27,959 nucleotides of DNA from an uncultured Bacteroidales bacterium (GCA_937898885.1 CALDKD010000077.1:1-27959); one strand, 5' to 3'. Positions 1 to 7,500 are shown, counted from the stretch's first letter. Notes: generated by a model from the letters alone, not told the origin. Made by a program: numbers and translations.

Positions 1-174
1 ATTCAAAAAACATCTTCCACCTTGCAACACGTATATAATCTGTAAGTTACAAGGCCCGGTGGAAGAATGGAAGAAAATCAGTGAAAATCAAATCAACAAA
101 CAAGAAGGTCTTGCTGCAAATGCGTGTCCGGTACTCTTTCATACTAGTCCCCATACTTTTTCGGGTGAGCCAAT

Positions 175-672
175 ATGGATAACCCGGTTTACGGTGGAGG
201 CCTGAATGTTGATATGATGGATGTAAGGAGCATAACGGTGTATGACCGGCCTGTCTATTTTGCCGATGCCATCGAGCTGTGTCCGTTGTATAAAAAATAT
301 TATACTGCTCACGTGAATCCTCTGGAAGCGGAGACAACTCTTGAGAACCGTGTGCGCATAATCGACATAGAGCTTAAGGACGAGCACGAGCGCACCAGAC
401 GAAAGGACCGTTTCAACCTGGGTGAGCGCATCACCAATATCCCGGGTTTCTCAGCCCCATATCGTTTCTACAGTCCGGAGTATCCAGAAGGTCCGATTAT
501 CGGTGACGTTGACTACCGCCGCACCCTCTACTGGAATCCCAACGTTGTTACCGACGCGGCTGGTCACGCTGAGGTTGAGTTCTACAACAACTCCTACTCA
601 AGGCACCTGAGCGTAAGTGCAGCAGGCATCACTGCCGGCGGTACACCTTACGTGCTCGACGCGGAGTTCTGA
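175..672 (+). CDS. C-terminal fragment of a large Bacteroidales surface protein
   Basis: The 165-residue frame resembles the C-terminal end of large (usually over 700 residues) Bacteroidota proteins that join carboxypeptidase-regulatory or TonB-plug-like domains. The recognisable part is DYRRTLYWNPNV, then a short beta segment (EVEFYNNS) and an AAGIT-like strand close to the C-terminus. There is no signal peptide or N-terminal domain. The frame is closed upstream by TGA at 166-168 and TAG at 145-147, so the ATG at 175 is only the first available start and probably not a native one. A different frame is open from base 2 to the stop at 203-205. The gene therefore looks truncated, frameshifted or joined to unrelated DNA near 165-205. 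It converges on the glycosyltransferase gene with a 31 bp gap. The family call rests on motif memory and is moderate. Confidence 0.55.
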   Translation: MDNPVYGGGLNVDMMDVRSITVYDRPVYFADAIELCPLYKKYYTAHVNPLEAETTLENRVRIIDIELKDEHERTRRKDRFNLGERITNIPGFSAPYRFYSPEYPEGPIIGDVDYRRTLYWNPNVVTDAAGHAEVEFYNNSYSRHLSVSAAGITAGGTPYVLDAEF

Positions 673-703
673 CTGCGGCCTTGCCGCCGTAAAACGCAAA
701 ACT

Positions 704-1867
704 TCAATGATGAGCGTGATGCGGGTTCTCGTTGATGGCTTTCCGGTACATCTGGATGAGCGCGTTAATGGAGTTCCTGATATCGTATTTCCTGGCCGAC
801 TCTATGTATTTGGCAGACATAGTCATTCTTTCTTCCGGATGCTCTATCCACCAGTCAATGCGTCCGGCCAGCTCTCTTGGATTTCCTACCGGGAAAGTAC
901 TTCTCTCGTCCAATGCGAATTGTGATGTGGCGGTAAGCCTTCCTTGGGCAATCAGTGGAACAGCGCCTTCCCTTATGGCCTCAAGGCAGGACAGACCCTC
1001 AACCTCTACTATCGCGCAATGGATGTTAAGGTATGACCTGTGGGCAAGCTCCCTGAGCTCTGCGGGTGTGTGGAATGAGAACTGTGGCCTCAACTCTATG
1101 GCGCCATCCCTGAATAGCCTCTCCGCTTTTTTTTGAATGCGTTTTTTTGTAGGCCCTTGTCCCGCAAAGTACAACTGTATCTCTTTGGAATGCCTGGAAT
1201 AGCGCATGGCCTTAAGAAGTGTGTGCTGGTCTTTCTCGTTGGAGAAACGTCCGATACAAGTGATCAGGTAGGGCTTGGTCTGTGGCTGTGCGGGGGCGAC
1301 CTCCTCATCAGGAATCTTTATGCCGTTGGATATCAGGTGATATTCTGGCTTGAAGTGAAATTTCCTCAGTCTGTCCATCACTCCAAGAGTGGGGCATTGA
1401 ATGTGTGAGCATTTGTCATAAACCAGTTTCTGGAATACTTTCAGTATGGCGGCGTTCAGCAGGCGGCATTTACCCAGGCCCAAAGTGTAGCAGATGTTTT
1501 CCGGATGCATGTGGTATGTGCAGACGCACGGCTTCCCCATCTTGCGGGCCATGTTTACGGCTTTCCACTGCAGGATGAATGTCTCCTCTATATGGATTAC
1601 ATCGGCCCATTCCAACGCTTGTCTCAGTACTTTCCTGTCTGCTATGGCGTAACAGTAGCTCTGTGACTCTATCAGTTTTTGAAACAGCGGGAAATTCAGC
1701 TTGCGCAATATGTAGTCCGGTTGAGGATCTGACGGCTGCGTTCCCGGTATTGAGATGATACGCACTTCCATTCCGGCCTGCCTTAGATGCTGTACAGTCT
1801 CTCTGGCAGAGGCGGCCAGACCGTTCCCGCGTCCGTAGAAGCTGTTTATGACGAACAGAATTCTCAT
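704..1867 (-). CDS. Glycosyltransferase family 4 (GT-B fold)
   Basis: This 387-residue protein has a typical GT4 layout. The N-terminal Rossmann half starts MRILFVINSFYGRGNG and includes ADVIHIEE (residues 88-95). The C-terminal donor-binding half opens with CIGRFSNEKDQHTLLKAM (204-221), and the E-x7-E signature is E288...E296 within EVEGLSCLEA. Such enzymes transfer a sugar from a nucleotide-sugar to a lipid or polysaccharide acceptor at the inner membrane face; the substrate cannot be read here. The start is firm because the Rossmann strand begins at Met1. It lies only 11 bp past the T-tract of the terminator after the tRNA gene, and I see no promoter between them, so expression may depend on read-through. 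The C-terminus is His-rich (NPHHAHH). No other glycan genes are adjacent. Confidence 0.9.
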   Translation of the reverse strand: MRILFVINSFYGRGNGLAASARETVQHLRQAGMEVRIISIPGTQPSDPQPDYILRKLNFPLFQKLIESQSYCYAIADRKVLRQALEWADVIHIEETFILQWKAVNMARKMGKPCVCTYHMHPENICYTLGLGKCRLLNAAILKVFQKLVYDKCSHIQCPTLGVMDRLRKFHFKPEYHLISNGIKIPDEEVAPAQPQTKPYLITCIGRFSNEKDQHTLLKAMRYSRHSKEIQLYFAGQGPTKKRIQKKAERLFRDGAIELRPQFSFHTPAELRELAHRSYLNIHCAIVEVEGLSCLEAIREGAVPLIAQGRLTATSQFALDERSTFPVGNPRELAGRIDWWIEHPEERMTMSAKYIESARKYDIRNSINALIQMYRKAINENPHHAHH

Positions 1868-1878
1868 ATGTGACTTAG

Positions 1879-1909
1879 AAAAAAACCAGCGTCATGCGTA
1901 TGACGCTGG
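1879..1909 (-). terminator. Intrinsic terminator after the tRNA gene
   Basis: Read on the minus strand, a 10-bp perfect stem (CCAGCGTCAT / ATGACGCTGG) with a 4-nt loop is followed by seven T residues. It sits 12 bp past the 3' end of the tRNA and 11 bp before the glycosyltransferase start codon. Confidence 0.85.
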
Positions 1910-1921
1910 CCACCATTTTTG

Positions 1922-1995
1922 TAGCGGGACTCAGGATTGAACTGAGGACCTCATGATTATGAATCATGCGCTCTAACCAGCTGAGCTATCCCGCC
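1922..1995 (-). tRNA. tRNA with CAU anticodon, probably elongator tRNA-Met
   Basis: The 74-nt cloverleaf reads on the minus strand. The acceptor is GGCGGGA / TCCCGCT (first pair G-U), the D arm GCTC...GAGC, the anticodon stem CATGA / TCATG with loop TTCATAA giving anticodon CAU, and the T arm CTCAG-TTCAATC-CTGAG. The discriminator is A and no CCA is encoded. The D and variable regions resemble elongator Met, but a CAU tRNA modified to lysidine (tRNA-Ile2) cannot be excluded by eye. It has its own promoter at 2015-2046 and terminator at 1879-1909. Confidence 0.93.
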
Positions 1996-2014
1996 AACAT
2001 TTTCAAAGCGGGTG

Positions 2015-2046
2015 CAAAGGTAATATGTAGTTTTGAACCTTGCAAG
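2015..2046 (-). promoter_or_regulatory. Bacteroidota-type promoter for the tRNA gene
   Basis: On the minus strand, TACCTTTG (2015-2022) matches the -7 consensus TAnnTTTG. It lies 20 bp after CTTG (2043-2046), a three-of-four match to the -33 TTTG. Predicted transcription starts near 2008, about a dozen bases before the mature tRNA. Confidence 0.6.
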
Positions 2047-2124
2047 CGTTTTCCAATTTAATTTACTGCGATGATTAAAACGTGAATAATCTTGCTGGAT
2101 GACGTAAAATTCTACTGTTTGTTT

Positions 2125-2156
2125 TTTGCTTTTTCACTTCATTTTTCCTTTCTTTG
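2125..2156 (+). promoter_or_regulatory. Candidate promoter for the START-like gene
   Basis: TTTG at 2125-2128, a 20 bp spacer and TTTCTTTG at 2149-2156 (seven of eight to TAnnTTTG). It is 39 bp upstream of the START-like gene start at 2196. Confidence 0.5.
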
Positions 2157-2195
2157 CAAAAGTACGTAAATGTTGCTGTATAACTATTAATTACG

Positions 2196-2603
2196 ATGGC
2201 TATGGCGAATGAGAGAACTGATGCTGCATTGGAGAAGGTCGTGCTTGAATATCCTTTGAGCTCGACGTCGATACCTATGATATGGGATTCTATTGCTACA
2301 GCTCCGGGGCTGGCCGCATGGTTTGCGGATGACGTGTCTTGCAACGGCAAGACATATACTTTTGTGTGGGGCAAGCACGAGAGCAGGGTGGCCGATCTGA
2401 TTAATTGCCGGCAGAATACATACGTACGTTTCCATTGGCGCGATGAGTCTCCGAACACGTACTTTGAGATTCGCATTGTCAAAAATGAGATGACCGGCTA
2501 TTATGCGTTGGAGATAATAGATTTTGCCGCAAAGGACGAACGTGAGGATATTCGTAATCTGTGGGACACGTCGATTGACGCCTTGCGCCGTTGTGGCCTG
2601 TAA
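2196..2603 (+). CDS. START-like domain protein (SRPBCC fold)
   Basis: This 135-residue soluble protein lacks a signal peptide. Its order of elements fits the START/Bet v 1-like helix-grip fold: an N-terminal strand (KVVLEYPL), a helix with IWDSIATAPGLAAWFADDV, then strands KTYTFVWG, YVRFHWRD, YFEIRIV and YALEIIDFA, and a C-terminal amphipathic helix (IRNLWDTSIDALRRC). The APGLAAWFADDV segment resembles the helix-loop seen in AHSA1-type proteins. A stand-alone START-like protein of this size is common in Bacteroidota, but its ligand is unknown and I assign no function. Translation could start at Met1 or Met3 (2202). The LptF/LptG-type gene follows after 81 bp and has its own promoter box. Confidence 0.8.
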   Translation: MAMANERTDAALEKVVLEYPLSSTSIPMIWDSIATAPGLAAWFADDVSCNGKTYTFVWGKHESRVADLINCRQNTYVRFHWRDESPNTYFEIRIVKNEMTGYYALEIIDFAAKDEREDIRNLWDTSIDALRRCGL

Positions 2604-2651
2604 TGGGATACATATTCACATAATAATAGCTGTTATTTGACCATATTTCCG

Positions 2652-2659
2652 TAACTTTG
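2652..2659 (+). promoter_or_regulatory. -7 promoter box before the LptF/LptG-type gene
   Basis: TAACTTTG is an exact match to TAnnTTTG. No TTTG lies at the right distance upstream; the nearest one, 2636-2639, is too close. The predicted start near 2666 leaves a leader of about 20 nt before the GTG start at 2685. Confidence 0.5.
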
Positions 2660-2684
2660 CCAATCAATACAGAAAATCCGTATT

Positions 2685-4586
2685 GTGAGGCCGAAGAAGT
2701 TTGACATATTCATCCTTAAGAGCTTTCTGCTACTGCTGGCGGGTACCGTATTCATCTGCCTGTTCGTGCTGTTGATGAATGTGCTCTGGCGCTTTGTGGA
2801 TATACTGGTAGGCAAGGGCTTCTCGGTGGGCGTGCTGGCCAAATTCTTTTATTATTCAGCGCTTACAATGGTGCCTCAGGCGTTGCCGCTGGCCGTGCTG
2901 CTGGCCGCGCTCATCACGTTCGGCAATTTCGGAGAGCGGTTTGAGCTGACTGCGATGAAGACTGCCGGCATATCCCTTCTTCGTGTGATGCGCCCGTTGA
3001 CTGTATTGTGCGTCGTGCTGGTTGGCATATCGTTCTATTTCCAGAATGTGACAGGTCCGAACGCTACAAGGAAGCTCTATTCGCTGATAGTCTCAATGCA
3101 GCAGAAATCTCCTGAGCTGGAGATTCCCGAAGGCTCTTTCTATGATGAGATTGCAGGCTATAACCTATATGTGCGGGATAAGGATAACAAAACGGGCTGG
3201 CTCTACGGCTTGACTATCTATGATATTTCCAGAGGCTTTGAGGATATACGCGTGATAGCCGCCGACTCAGGCCGTCTGGAGACAACCGCCGATAAGAAGC
3301 ACCTTTACCTGCATCTCTATTCAGGTGAGCAGTTTGAGAATATGCAGGCGCAGAATATGTCCAGGAAAAGCAATCCCTACAGAAGGGAGATTTTCGGCGA
3401 AAAGCATATTCTGATTGATTTCAATTCTGATTTCAACCTGATAGATGACAATCTGATGAGCTCGCAGGCTGCCGTGAAAAGTATGGGCAAGATAAAGTAT
3501 GACATAGATTCCCTGTCATCCAGGCAGGACAGCCTTGGCGTGGGGAACTTGCATGATTTCAACTCTGCGCTCAACAGAAATGTGCGTTATTCAGAGAAAG
3601 ACAGCGCTATGCTCGCATCGTCGCTGGTTGCCGCGATTAATGTTGACAGTCTCTTTATGGTCTCGTCCCGCTCTTCCCAACTTGATTATCGCAAGCAGAT
3701 GAGGCAAAGCATCTCCGGTCAGGTAAGTGAGTTGATGTTTAAGGGAAACTCAATGTCGCTGGGCGATAAGAATATACGCACACATTGGATAGAGTGGATG
3801 AAAAAGATTACGTTGTGTCTCTCTATCCTGGTGTTTTTCTATATAGGAGCGCCTTTGGGCGCCATCATAAGAAAGGGAGGACTTGGCGTGCCGGTGATTG
3901 TGTCTGTCTTTACCTACATACTGTTCTATCTGACGTCCTCGTCGGGCGAGAAAATGTTCAGGGAGGGGGCCTGGAGCATAATAGGGTGCTGGCTTGGCGT
4001 ACTTGTGCTGTTGCCTTTAAGCATCTTCTTCACGGTTGCCGCCAATAAGGACTCCACTGTCTTTCAGATGGATGTGTATAAAGAGTTCTTCCGCTATTGG
4101 TTCGGAGGAAAGGTGAGCAGGAACATTGTGTACAAGGATGTCGTTATTGACGATCCGGACAAGGACAGATGCCAGAGGCTGGCGGCGGATATCAAAGCGG
4201 TGTCAAGACGCATATTGTCGGAGGGTAGGATAGGCAAGGTGCCTGACTATATGGGGCTGTTCTTCCGTGGAGTTGAGGATGCTGAGATGCGCGGCTTGTC
4301 CGGCAATGTGGAGTCTCTGGTGGAGGAACTTGCGAATAGCCGGGATAATCTTGAGCTGGAATTGCTGAACAGCTTTCCTGTTATGCCGGTTTATGGTATT
4401 GAGTCTCCTTTTGCCAACAGGACGGCTAACCGTATAATAGGTGCGATTGTGCCAATTGGCTTGCTCTTCTGGCTGAGGGCCTGGCTTTTCTCCTTGCAGT
4501 TGTCAAGGCAACTGGTTAAGACGGAAGAGACAGCCGGATATCTGGACAGCTATTTGAGAACTGGTAATTTTGAGGATAATCTTTAA
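2685..4586 (+). CDS. LptF/LptG (YjgP/YjgQ) family permease, long Bacteroidota form
   Basis: This 633-residue inner-membrane protein belongs to the LptF/LptG family, which together with the ATPase LptB extracts lipopolysaccharide from the inner membrane and passes it to the periplasmic bridge. Three N-terminal membrane segments are visible (about residues 12-33, 55-78 and 102-120). A periplasmic domain of about 240 residues follows, then three more segments (about 375-397, 403-421 and 431-455). An extra C-terminal domain of about 170 residues ends in a further hydrophobic segment (584-603) and makes the protein much longer than the roughly 360 residues of E. coli LptF. The start codon is GTG, chosen because MRPKKFDIFILKSF is the usual family beginning. 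The aminotransferase gene follows after 12 bp, suggesting cotranscription. Confidence 0.88.
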   Translation: MRPKKFDIFILKSFLLLLAGTVFICLFVLLMNVLWRFVDILVGKGFSVGVLAKFFYYSALTMVPQALPLAVLLAALITFGNFGERFELTAMKTAGISLLRVMRPLTVLCVVLVGISFYFQNVTGPNATRKLYSLIVSMQQKSPELEIPEGSFYDEIAGYNLYVRDKDNKTGWLYGLTIYDISRGFEDIRVIAADSGRLETTADKKHLYLHLYSGEQFENMQAQNMSRKSNPYRREIFGEKHILIDFNSDFNLIDDNLMSSQAAVKSMGKIKYDIDSLSSRQDSLGVGNLHDFNSALNRNVRYSEKDSAMLASSLVAAINVDSLFMVSSRSSQLDYRKQMRQSISGQVSELMFKGNSMSLGDKNIRTHWIEWMKKITLCLSILVFFYIGAPLGAIIRKGGLGVPVIVSVFTYILFYLTSSSGEKMFREGAWSIIGCWLGVLVLLPLSIFFTVAANKDSTVFQMDVYKEFFRYWFGGKVSRNIVYKDVVIDDPDKDRCQRLAADIKAVSRRILSEGRIGKVPDYMGLFFRGVEDAEMRGLSGNVESLVEELANSRDNLELELLNSFPVMPVYGIESPFANRTANRIIGAIVPIGLLFWLRAWLFSLQLSRQLVKTEETAGYLDSYLRTGNFEDNL

Positions 4587-4598
4587 AATCATAATAAA

Positions 4599-5792
4599 AT
4601 GGGACAGATTTCTGATCGTGTTATGAGACTTGCGGCTTCGGCAACATTTGCGATGTCTCAAAAAAGTAGCGAGCTTTCGGCTCAGGGAATAGACGTCATC
4701 AATATGAGCGTAGGTGAGCCTGATTTCAATACGCCGGATTATGTAAAGGAGGCGGCTATTCGTGCAATACAGGAGAATTACTCAAGATACTCACCTGTAC
4801 CAGGCTATCTGTCGCTCAAAAAGGCTGCGTCTGACAAGCTGAAAAGAGAGAACAACCTGGATTATTCTCCTGCTCAGATTGTTGTGTCAACCGGTGCCAA
4901 GCAGTCATTGTGCAATGTTGTGATGACGCTGGTGAACCCGGGCGATGAGGTGATTCTTCCGTCTCCCTGCTGGGTAAGTTACCCGGAAATGGTGAAGCTG
5001 GCAGGTGGAGTGCCTGTGATCGTCAGGGCCGGTATTGACCAGGATTTCAAAATTACCGCAGCCCAGCTGGAGAATGCCATCACCCCCAAGACAAAGGCTG
5101 TGATGATTTGCTCTCCCTCAAATCCTACCGGTTCGGTCTATTCTAGGGAGGAGCTGAGAGCATTGGCCTCGGTGATTGCCAGACATCCTGAGGTGTTCGT
5201 AATCTCAGATGAGATATATGAGCATATCAATTTTATAGGAGGTCACGAGAGTCTTGCCCAATTCCCGGAGATAAGGGACCGTGTTGCCGTAATCAATGGC
5301 GTTTCAAAGGCATATGCCATGACGGGATGGAGAATCGGCTTCATGGCTGGCCCGGAATGGCTTGCAAAGGCTTGCGGCAAGCTGCAGGGGCAATATACAA
5401 GCGGAACCTGCTCTGTAGCTCAGAAGGCTGCGGAGGCTGCACTTAATGGCCCTCAGGATGATGTGGAGGCTATGCGGAAGGTGTTTAATAAAAGACGTGA
5501 CCTTATTGTGTCTCTTGCAAGGGAGATACCAGGCCTGGAGGTGAATGAGCCGCAGGGCGCTTTCTACCTGTTCCCGAAATGTGATTCTTTCTTTGGCAAG
5601 AGCGATGGCGACAGGCGGATTGATACCGCCGAGGATCTGGCAATGTACCTGCTTGAGGTAGGGCACGTGGCTACTGTGGGCGGCACTGCGTTTGGATCGC
5701 CGGAATGCATAAGGTTCAGTTATGCCACAAGTGAGCAGAATATAGTAGAGGCTTTCCGCAGGGTGAAGGAGACTCTGGCACGGCTGAAATAA
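4599..5792 (+). CDS. Class I PLP-dependent aminotransferase (aspartate aminotransferase type)
   Basis: This 397-residue fold-type I aminotransferase probably transfers the amino group between aspartate and 2-oxoglutarate. PLP-site residues are visible: N175 in PSNPTGS, D204 and Y207 in SDEIYEH, the Schiff-base lysine K237 in SKAYAMTGW, R245 in GWRIGF, and the carboxylate-binding R372 in IRFSYA. The N-terminal SVGEPDFNTP is typical of the I-gamma subgroup found in many bacteria. Specificity for aspartate over other amino acids is inferred, not shown. It is the second gene of a likely two-gene unit with the LptF/LptG-type gene; a TTTAAA lies 11 nt before the ATG, overlapping that gene's stop. 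Two hairpins follow. Confidence 0.9.
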   Translation: MGQISDRVMRLAASATFAMSQKSSELSAQGIDVINMSVGEPDFNTPDYVKEAAIRAIQENYSRYSPVPGYLSLKKAASDKLKRENNLDYSPAQIVVSTGAKQSLCNVVMTLVNPGDEVILPSPCWVSYPEMVKLAGGVPVIVRAGIDQDFKITAAQLENAITPKTKAVMICSPSNPTGSVYSREELRALASVIARHPEVFVISDEIYEHINFIGGHESLAQFPEIRDRVAVINGVSKAYAMTGWRIGFMAGPEWLAKACGKLQGQYTSGTCSVAQKAAEAALNGPQDDVEAMRKVFNKRRDLIVSLAREIPGLEVNEPQGAFYLFPKCDSFFGKSDGDRRIDTAEDLAMYLLEVGHVATVGGTAFGSPECIRFSYATSEQNIVEAFRRVKETLARLK

Positions 5793-5794
5793 AA

Positions 5795-5821
5795 AAATGG
5801 TGCCTTGAAAAAGCACCATTT
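5795..5821 (+). terminator. Hairpin after the aminotransferase gene
   Basis: AAATGGTGC pairs with GCACCATTT (9 bp) around a 9-nt loop starting 3 bp after the stop codon. The tail is only weakly T-rich, so it probably acts with the stronger terminator just downstream. Confidence 0.55.
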
Positions 5822-5830
5822 CTAAATTTT

Positions 5831-5855
5831 AAAAAGCGCTTCGGCGCTTTTTTTT
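5831..5855 (+). terminator. Bidirectional terminator with TTCG loop
   Basis: AAAAAGCGC / GCGCTTTTT forms a 9-bp stem closed by a TTCG tetraloop, with eight T residues on the plus strand and a matching A-tract for the minus strand. It can end both the aminotransferase transcript and the convergent ferredoxin transcript, whose stop codon overlaps the T-tract. Confidence 0.9.
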
Positions 5856-6024
5856 ATTCTCCCGGATGAATTGCCTCTGATGGGCAGACGCTGGCGCAAG
5901 TGCCGCAATCTACGCAAAGGTCTGGGTTGATTGAATACTTCTCACCTTCTGAGATAGCCTCTGAAGGACACTCACCGATGCAGGTTCCGCAAGCGATGCA
6001 GTCATCTCCAATTACATATGCCAT
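5854..6024 (-). CDS. 2[4Fe-4S] ferredoxin
   Basis: This 56-residue bacterial ferredoxin has two complete CxxCxxCxxxCP motifs, CIACGTCIGECP and CVDCGTCASVCP, each able to hold one [4Fe-4S] cluster in the usual crossed arrangement. It is a small cytoplasmic electron carrier; in anaerobic Bacteroidales such ferredoxins serve pyruvate:ferredoxin oxidoreductase and related enzymes, though the partner cannot be told here. I place the start at the Met of MAYVIGDD (6024), because ferredoxins of this class begin MAYVI. The frame extends ten codons further upstream, but those overlap the predicted promoter box. It is monocistronic, convergent with the aminotransferase gene and divergent from porT. Confidence 0.93.
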   Translation of the reverse strand: MAYVIGDDCIACGTCIGECPSEAISEGEKYSINPDLCVDCGTCASVCPSEAIHPGE

Positions 6025-6051
6025 AATAGTACGTTTTGATTTAACTTGGCG

Positions 6052-6059
6052 CAAAATTA
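6052..6059 (-). promoter_or_regulatory. -7 promoter box for the ferredoxin gene
   Basis: On the minus strand TAATTTTG matches TAnnTTTG exactly. A TTTG lies upstream (6075-6078) but with a 15 bp spacer, shorter than usual. The predicted leader is about 20 nt. Confidence 0.5.
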
Positions 6060-6136
6060 ACCCTTTTTCCCTTCCAAAGGACCTTGCTTACGCACTTTTT
6101 TGTAATTTAGAAAGTGTCTAAATAATCAATAAAATG

Positions 6137-6162
6137 TGCCCGACGGTGTTTTTATTCGGGCA
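6137..6162 (+). promoter_or_regulatory. Hairpin in the porT upstream region
   Basis: TGCCCGA pairs with TCGGGCA around a 12-nt loop, 38 bp before the porT start. No T-tract follows on either strand, so it is more likely a leader structure than a terminator. Its function is unknown. Confidence 0.3.
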
Positions 6163-6200
6163 ATTGGCAATAAGAAAGGCTCTCGTTCGTTATTATTCTG

Positions 6201-6941
6201 ATGAGAAAGCGTGTCTCGCACATAGGGCGCAGGTCTGTGCTGCTGTTGCTGGTTGCGATAGTGGCAGGAGCGGGTAGTGCGTATTCGCAGGAGCGCAAGG
6301 TTATGAACCGTCCTTATATAGATAACAGAATCTGGCATTATGGTTTCTTGTTCGGATTGCATTTTCAGGATATGGATATTGCCAACAATGGCTTTATATA
6401 CGATGAGGCCGGCAAGCCGGAAAGCTGGTATGCCGATGTGAGAAACTATTCTCCCGGTTTCAGCGTTGGCGTGCTGGGTGAGCTCAGGCTGAATGAGTAT
6501 CTTTCAGTTCGGCTGGTTCCGACACTGCATTTTGGTGACAAGAGGATTGATTTTCACGATATTGAGTCAGGTGCGGGGAACACGATGATTATGAAATCCA
6601 CATATCTGTCTGTTCCTGTTGATCTTAAATTGAGCGCTCCCCGATTCAACAACTATCGCCCGTATGTGATGGCTGGCGTAAATCCTACGGTTGACCTGAC
6701 TGTGAAGGATGGCAGGGAGATACTCGTGCGCCGGGCTGACTGTATGTTTGAGGTAGGGCTTGGAATGGATCTTTATTTTCCATATTTCAAGTTGAATCCG
6801 GAATTGAAGTTCTGCTTTGGCCTTACAGATATCCTGGTAAAAGACAGATCGGATCTGACGGATATGTCGTTGCTGAAGTACACGGAATCGTTGTCAGGGG
6901 CGCGGAATAGAATGATAGCGCTTACGTTATATTTTGAATAA
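6201..6941 (+). CDS. porT: PorT, type IX secretion system outer-membrane protein
   Basis: This 246-residue protein has a signal peptide (MRKRV..., hydrophobic core about residues 12-24, probable cleavage after AYS about residue 29). The mature part alternates polar and hydrophobic residues, as in a small outer-membrane beta-barrel, and ends in aromatic Phe (LTLYFE). Segments matching the PorT family as I know it include RPYIDNRIWHYGFLFG, YSPGFSVGVLGELRLNEY, RFNNYRPYVMAGVNP and MFEVGLGMDLYFPYFKL NPELKF. In Porphyromonas gingivalis PorT is needed for type IX secretion of gingipains. No other type IX genes lie in this window, as is usual for this dispersed system. A 7-bp hairpin (6137-6162) sits in its upstream region. 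Confidence 0.85.
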   Translation: MRKRVSHIGRRSVLLLLVAIVAGAGSAYSQERKVMNRPYIDNRIWHYGFLFGLHFQDMDIANNGFIYDEAGKPESWYADVRNYSPGFSVGVLGELRLNEYLSVRLVPTLHFGDKRIDFHDIESGAGNTMIMKSTYLSVPVDLKLSAPRFNNYRPYVMAGVNPTVDLTVKDGREILVRRADCMFEVGLGMDLYFPYFKLNPELKFCFGLTDILVKDRSDLTDMSLLKYTESLSGARNRMIALTLYFE

Positions 6942-6973
6942 TAAGGCACTTCCGCCATTTACTCCGAAGAAAA

Positions 6974-7005
6974 TTTGGTTTTTACCAAAAAAAGAAGTTA
7001 CTTTG
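6974..7005 (+). promoter_or_regulatory. Promoter of rplS
   Basis: TTTG (6974-6977), a 20 bp spacer and TTACTTTG (6998-7005) fit the Bacteroidota housekeeping promoter with one mismatch. Transcription would start near 7012 and give a leader of about 74 nt. Confidence 0.75.
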
Positions 7006-7011
7006 CACCGC

Positions 7012-7085
7012 ATTAGCGCAATCGCTGTCACAGGAAGAGTAACTTGATATGTTGCGTGAGGCGTAAACTATTTACATTCATTACA
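7012..7085 (+). promoter_or_regulatory. Possible structured rplS leader
   Basis: GCGCAA (7016-7021) can pair with TTGCGT (7052-7057, one G-U pair). The enclosed sequence holds a small CTG-TCA-CAG hairpin. Position and length would suit an L19 autoregulatory leader, but pairing by eye in 74 nt is weak evidence. Confidence 0.3.
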
Positions 7086-7445
7086 ATGGATTTTATTAAA
7101 ATTGCCGAGGAGGCATTTGCCACAGGAAATGAGGGCAAGTTCCCGAAGTTCAAATCTGGAGACACAGTAACTGTTGCGTATCGTATCATCGAGGGCAATA
7201 AGGAGCGTATTCAGCTTTATCGTGGCGTGGTTATCAAGATTTGCGGTCACGGTGACAATCGTCGTTTCACAGTCCGTAAGATGTCGGGTACTGTAGGTGT
7301 TGAGCGTATTTTCCCTATCAATTCACCGGCTATTGACAACATTGAGGTCAACAAGATTGGTAAGGTACGTCGTGCAAAATTGTATTATCTGCGTAAACTC
7401 ACAGGTAAGAAGGCACGTATCCGCGAGAAGAGGGTTAATTCCTGA
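7086..7445 (+). CDS. rplS: Ribosomal protein L19 (bL19)
   Basis: This 119-residue bL19 sits at the 30S-50S interface near bridges B6 and B8. Family features include YRIIEGNKERIQLYRGVVI, a variant of the usual E-G-x-K-E-R-x-Q-x-F-x-G-V-V block, then VRKMSGTVGVERIFPINSP and the basic end RAKLYYLRKLTGKKARIREK. I chose the ATG at 7086, where the family normally starts (MDFIKIAEE). The frame runs 14 codons further upstream to another ATG, but that stretch lies in the leader. In many bacteria rplS follows rpsP, rimM and trmD; here it stands alone with its own promoter and terminator. Confidence 0.97.
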   Translation: MDFIKIAEEAFATGNEGKFPKFKSGDTVTVAYRIIEGNKERIQLYRGVVIKICGHGDNRRFTVRKMSGTVGVERIFPINSPAIDNIEVNKIGKVRRAKLYYLRKLTGKKARIREKRVNS

Positions 7446-7463
7446 TTCATACCTTCTTGATAT

Positions 7464-7495
7464 AAAAAGCGATGACCATTCGGCCATCGCTTTTT
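7464..7495 (+). terminator. Bidirectional terminator between rplS and the LolD-type gene
   Basis: AAAAAGCGATG pairs with CATCGCTTTTT (11 bp) around a 10-nt loop. The A- and T-tracts allow termination of rplS and of the convergent ABC ATPase gene, whose stop lies 5 bp beyond. Confidence 0.88.
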
Positions 7496-7500
7496 GTTTG

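Noticed and set aside
5304..5819. 171-codon open frame on the minus strand over the aminotransferase gene
   Set aside because: It lies antisense to a gene with complete active-site motifs, and its product resembles no known family.
6025..6054. Ten-residue upstream extension of the ferredoxin
   Set aside because: It overlaps the predicted promoter box at 6052-6059, and ferredoxins of this type begin at MAYVI.
7044..7085. Upstream ATG giving L19 a 14-residue extension
   Set aside because: The extension falls in the leader and does not match L19, which starts at MDFIKIAEE.
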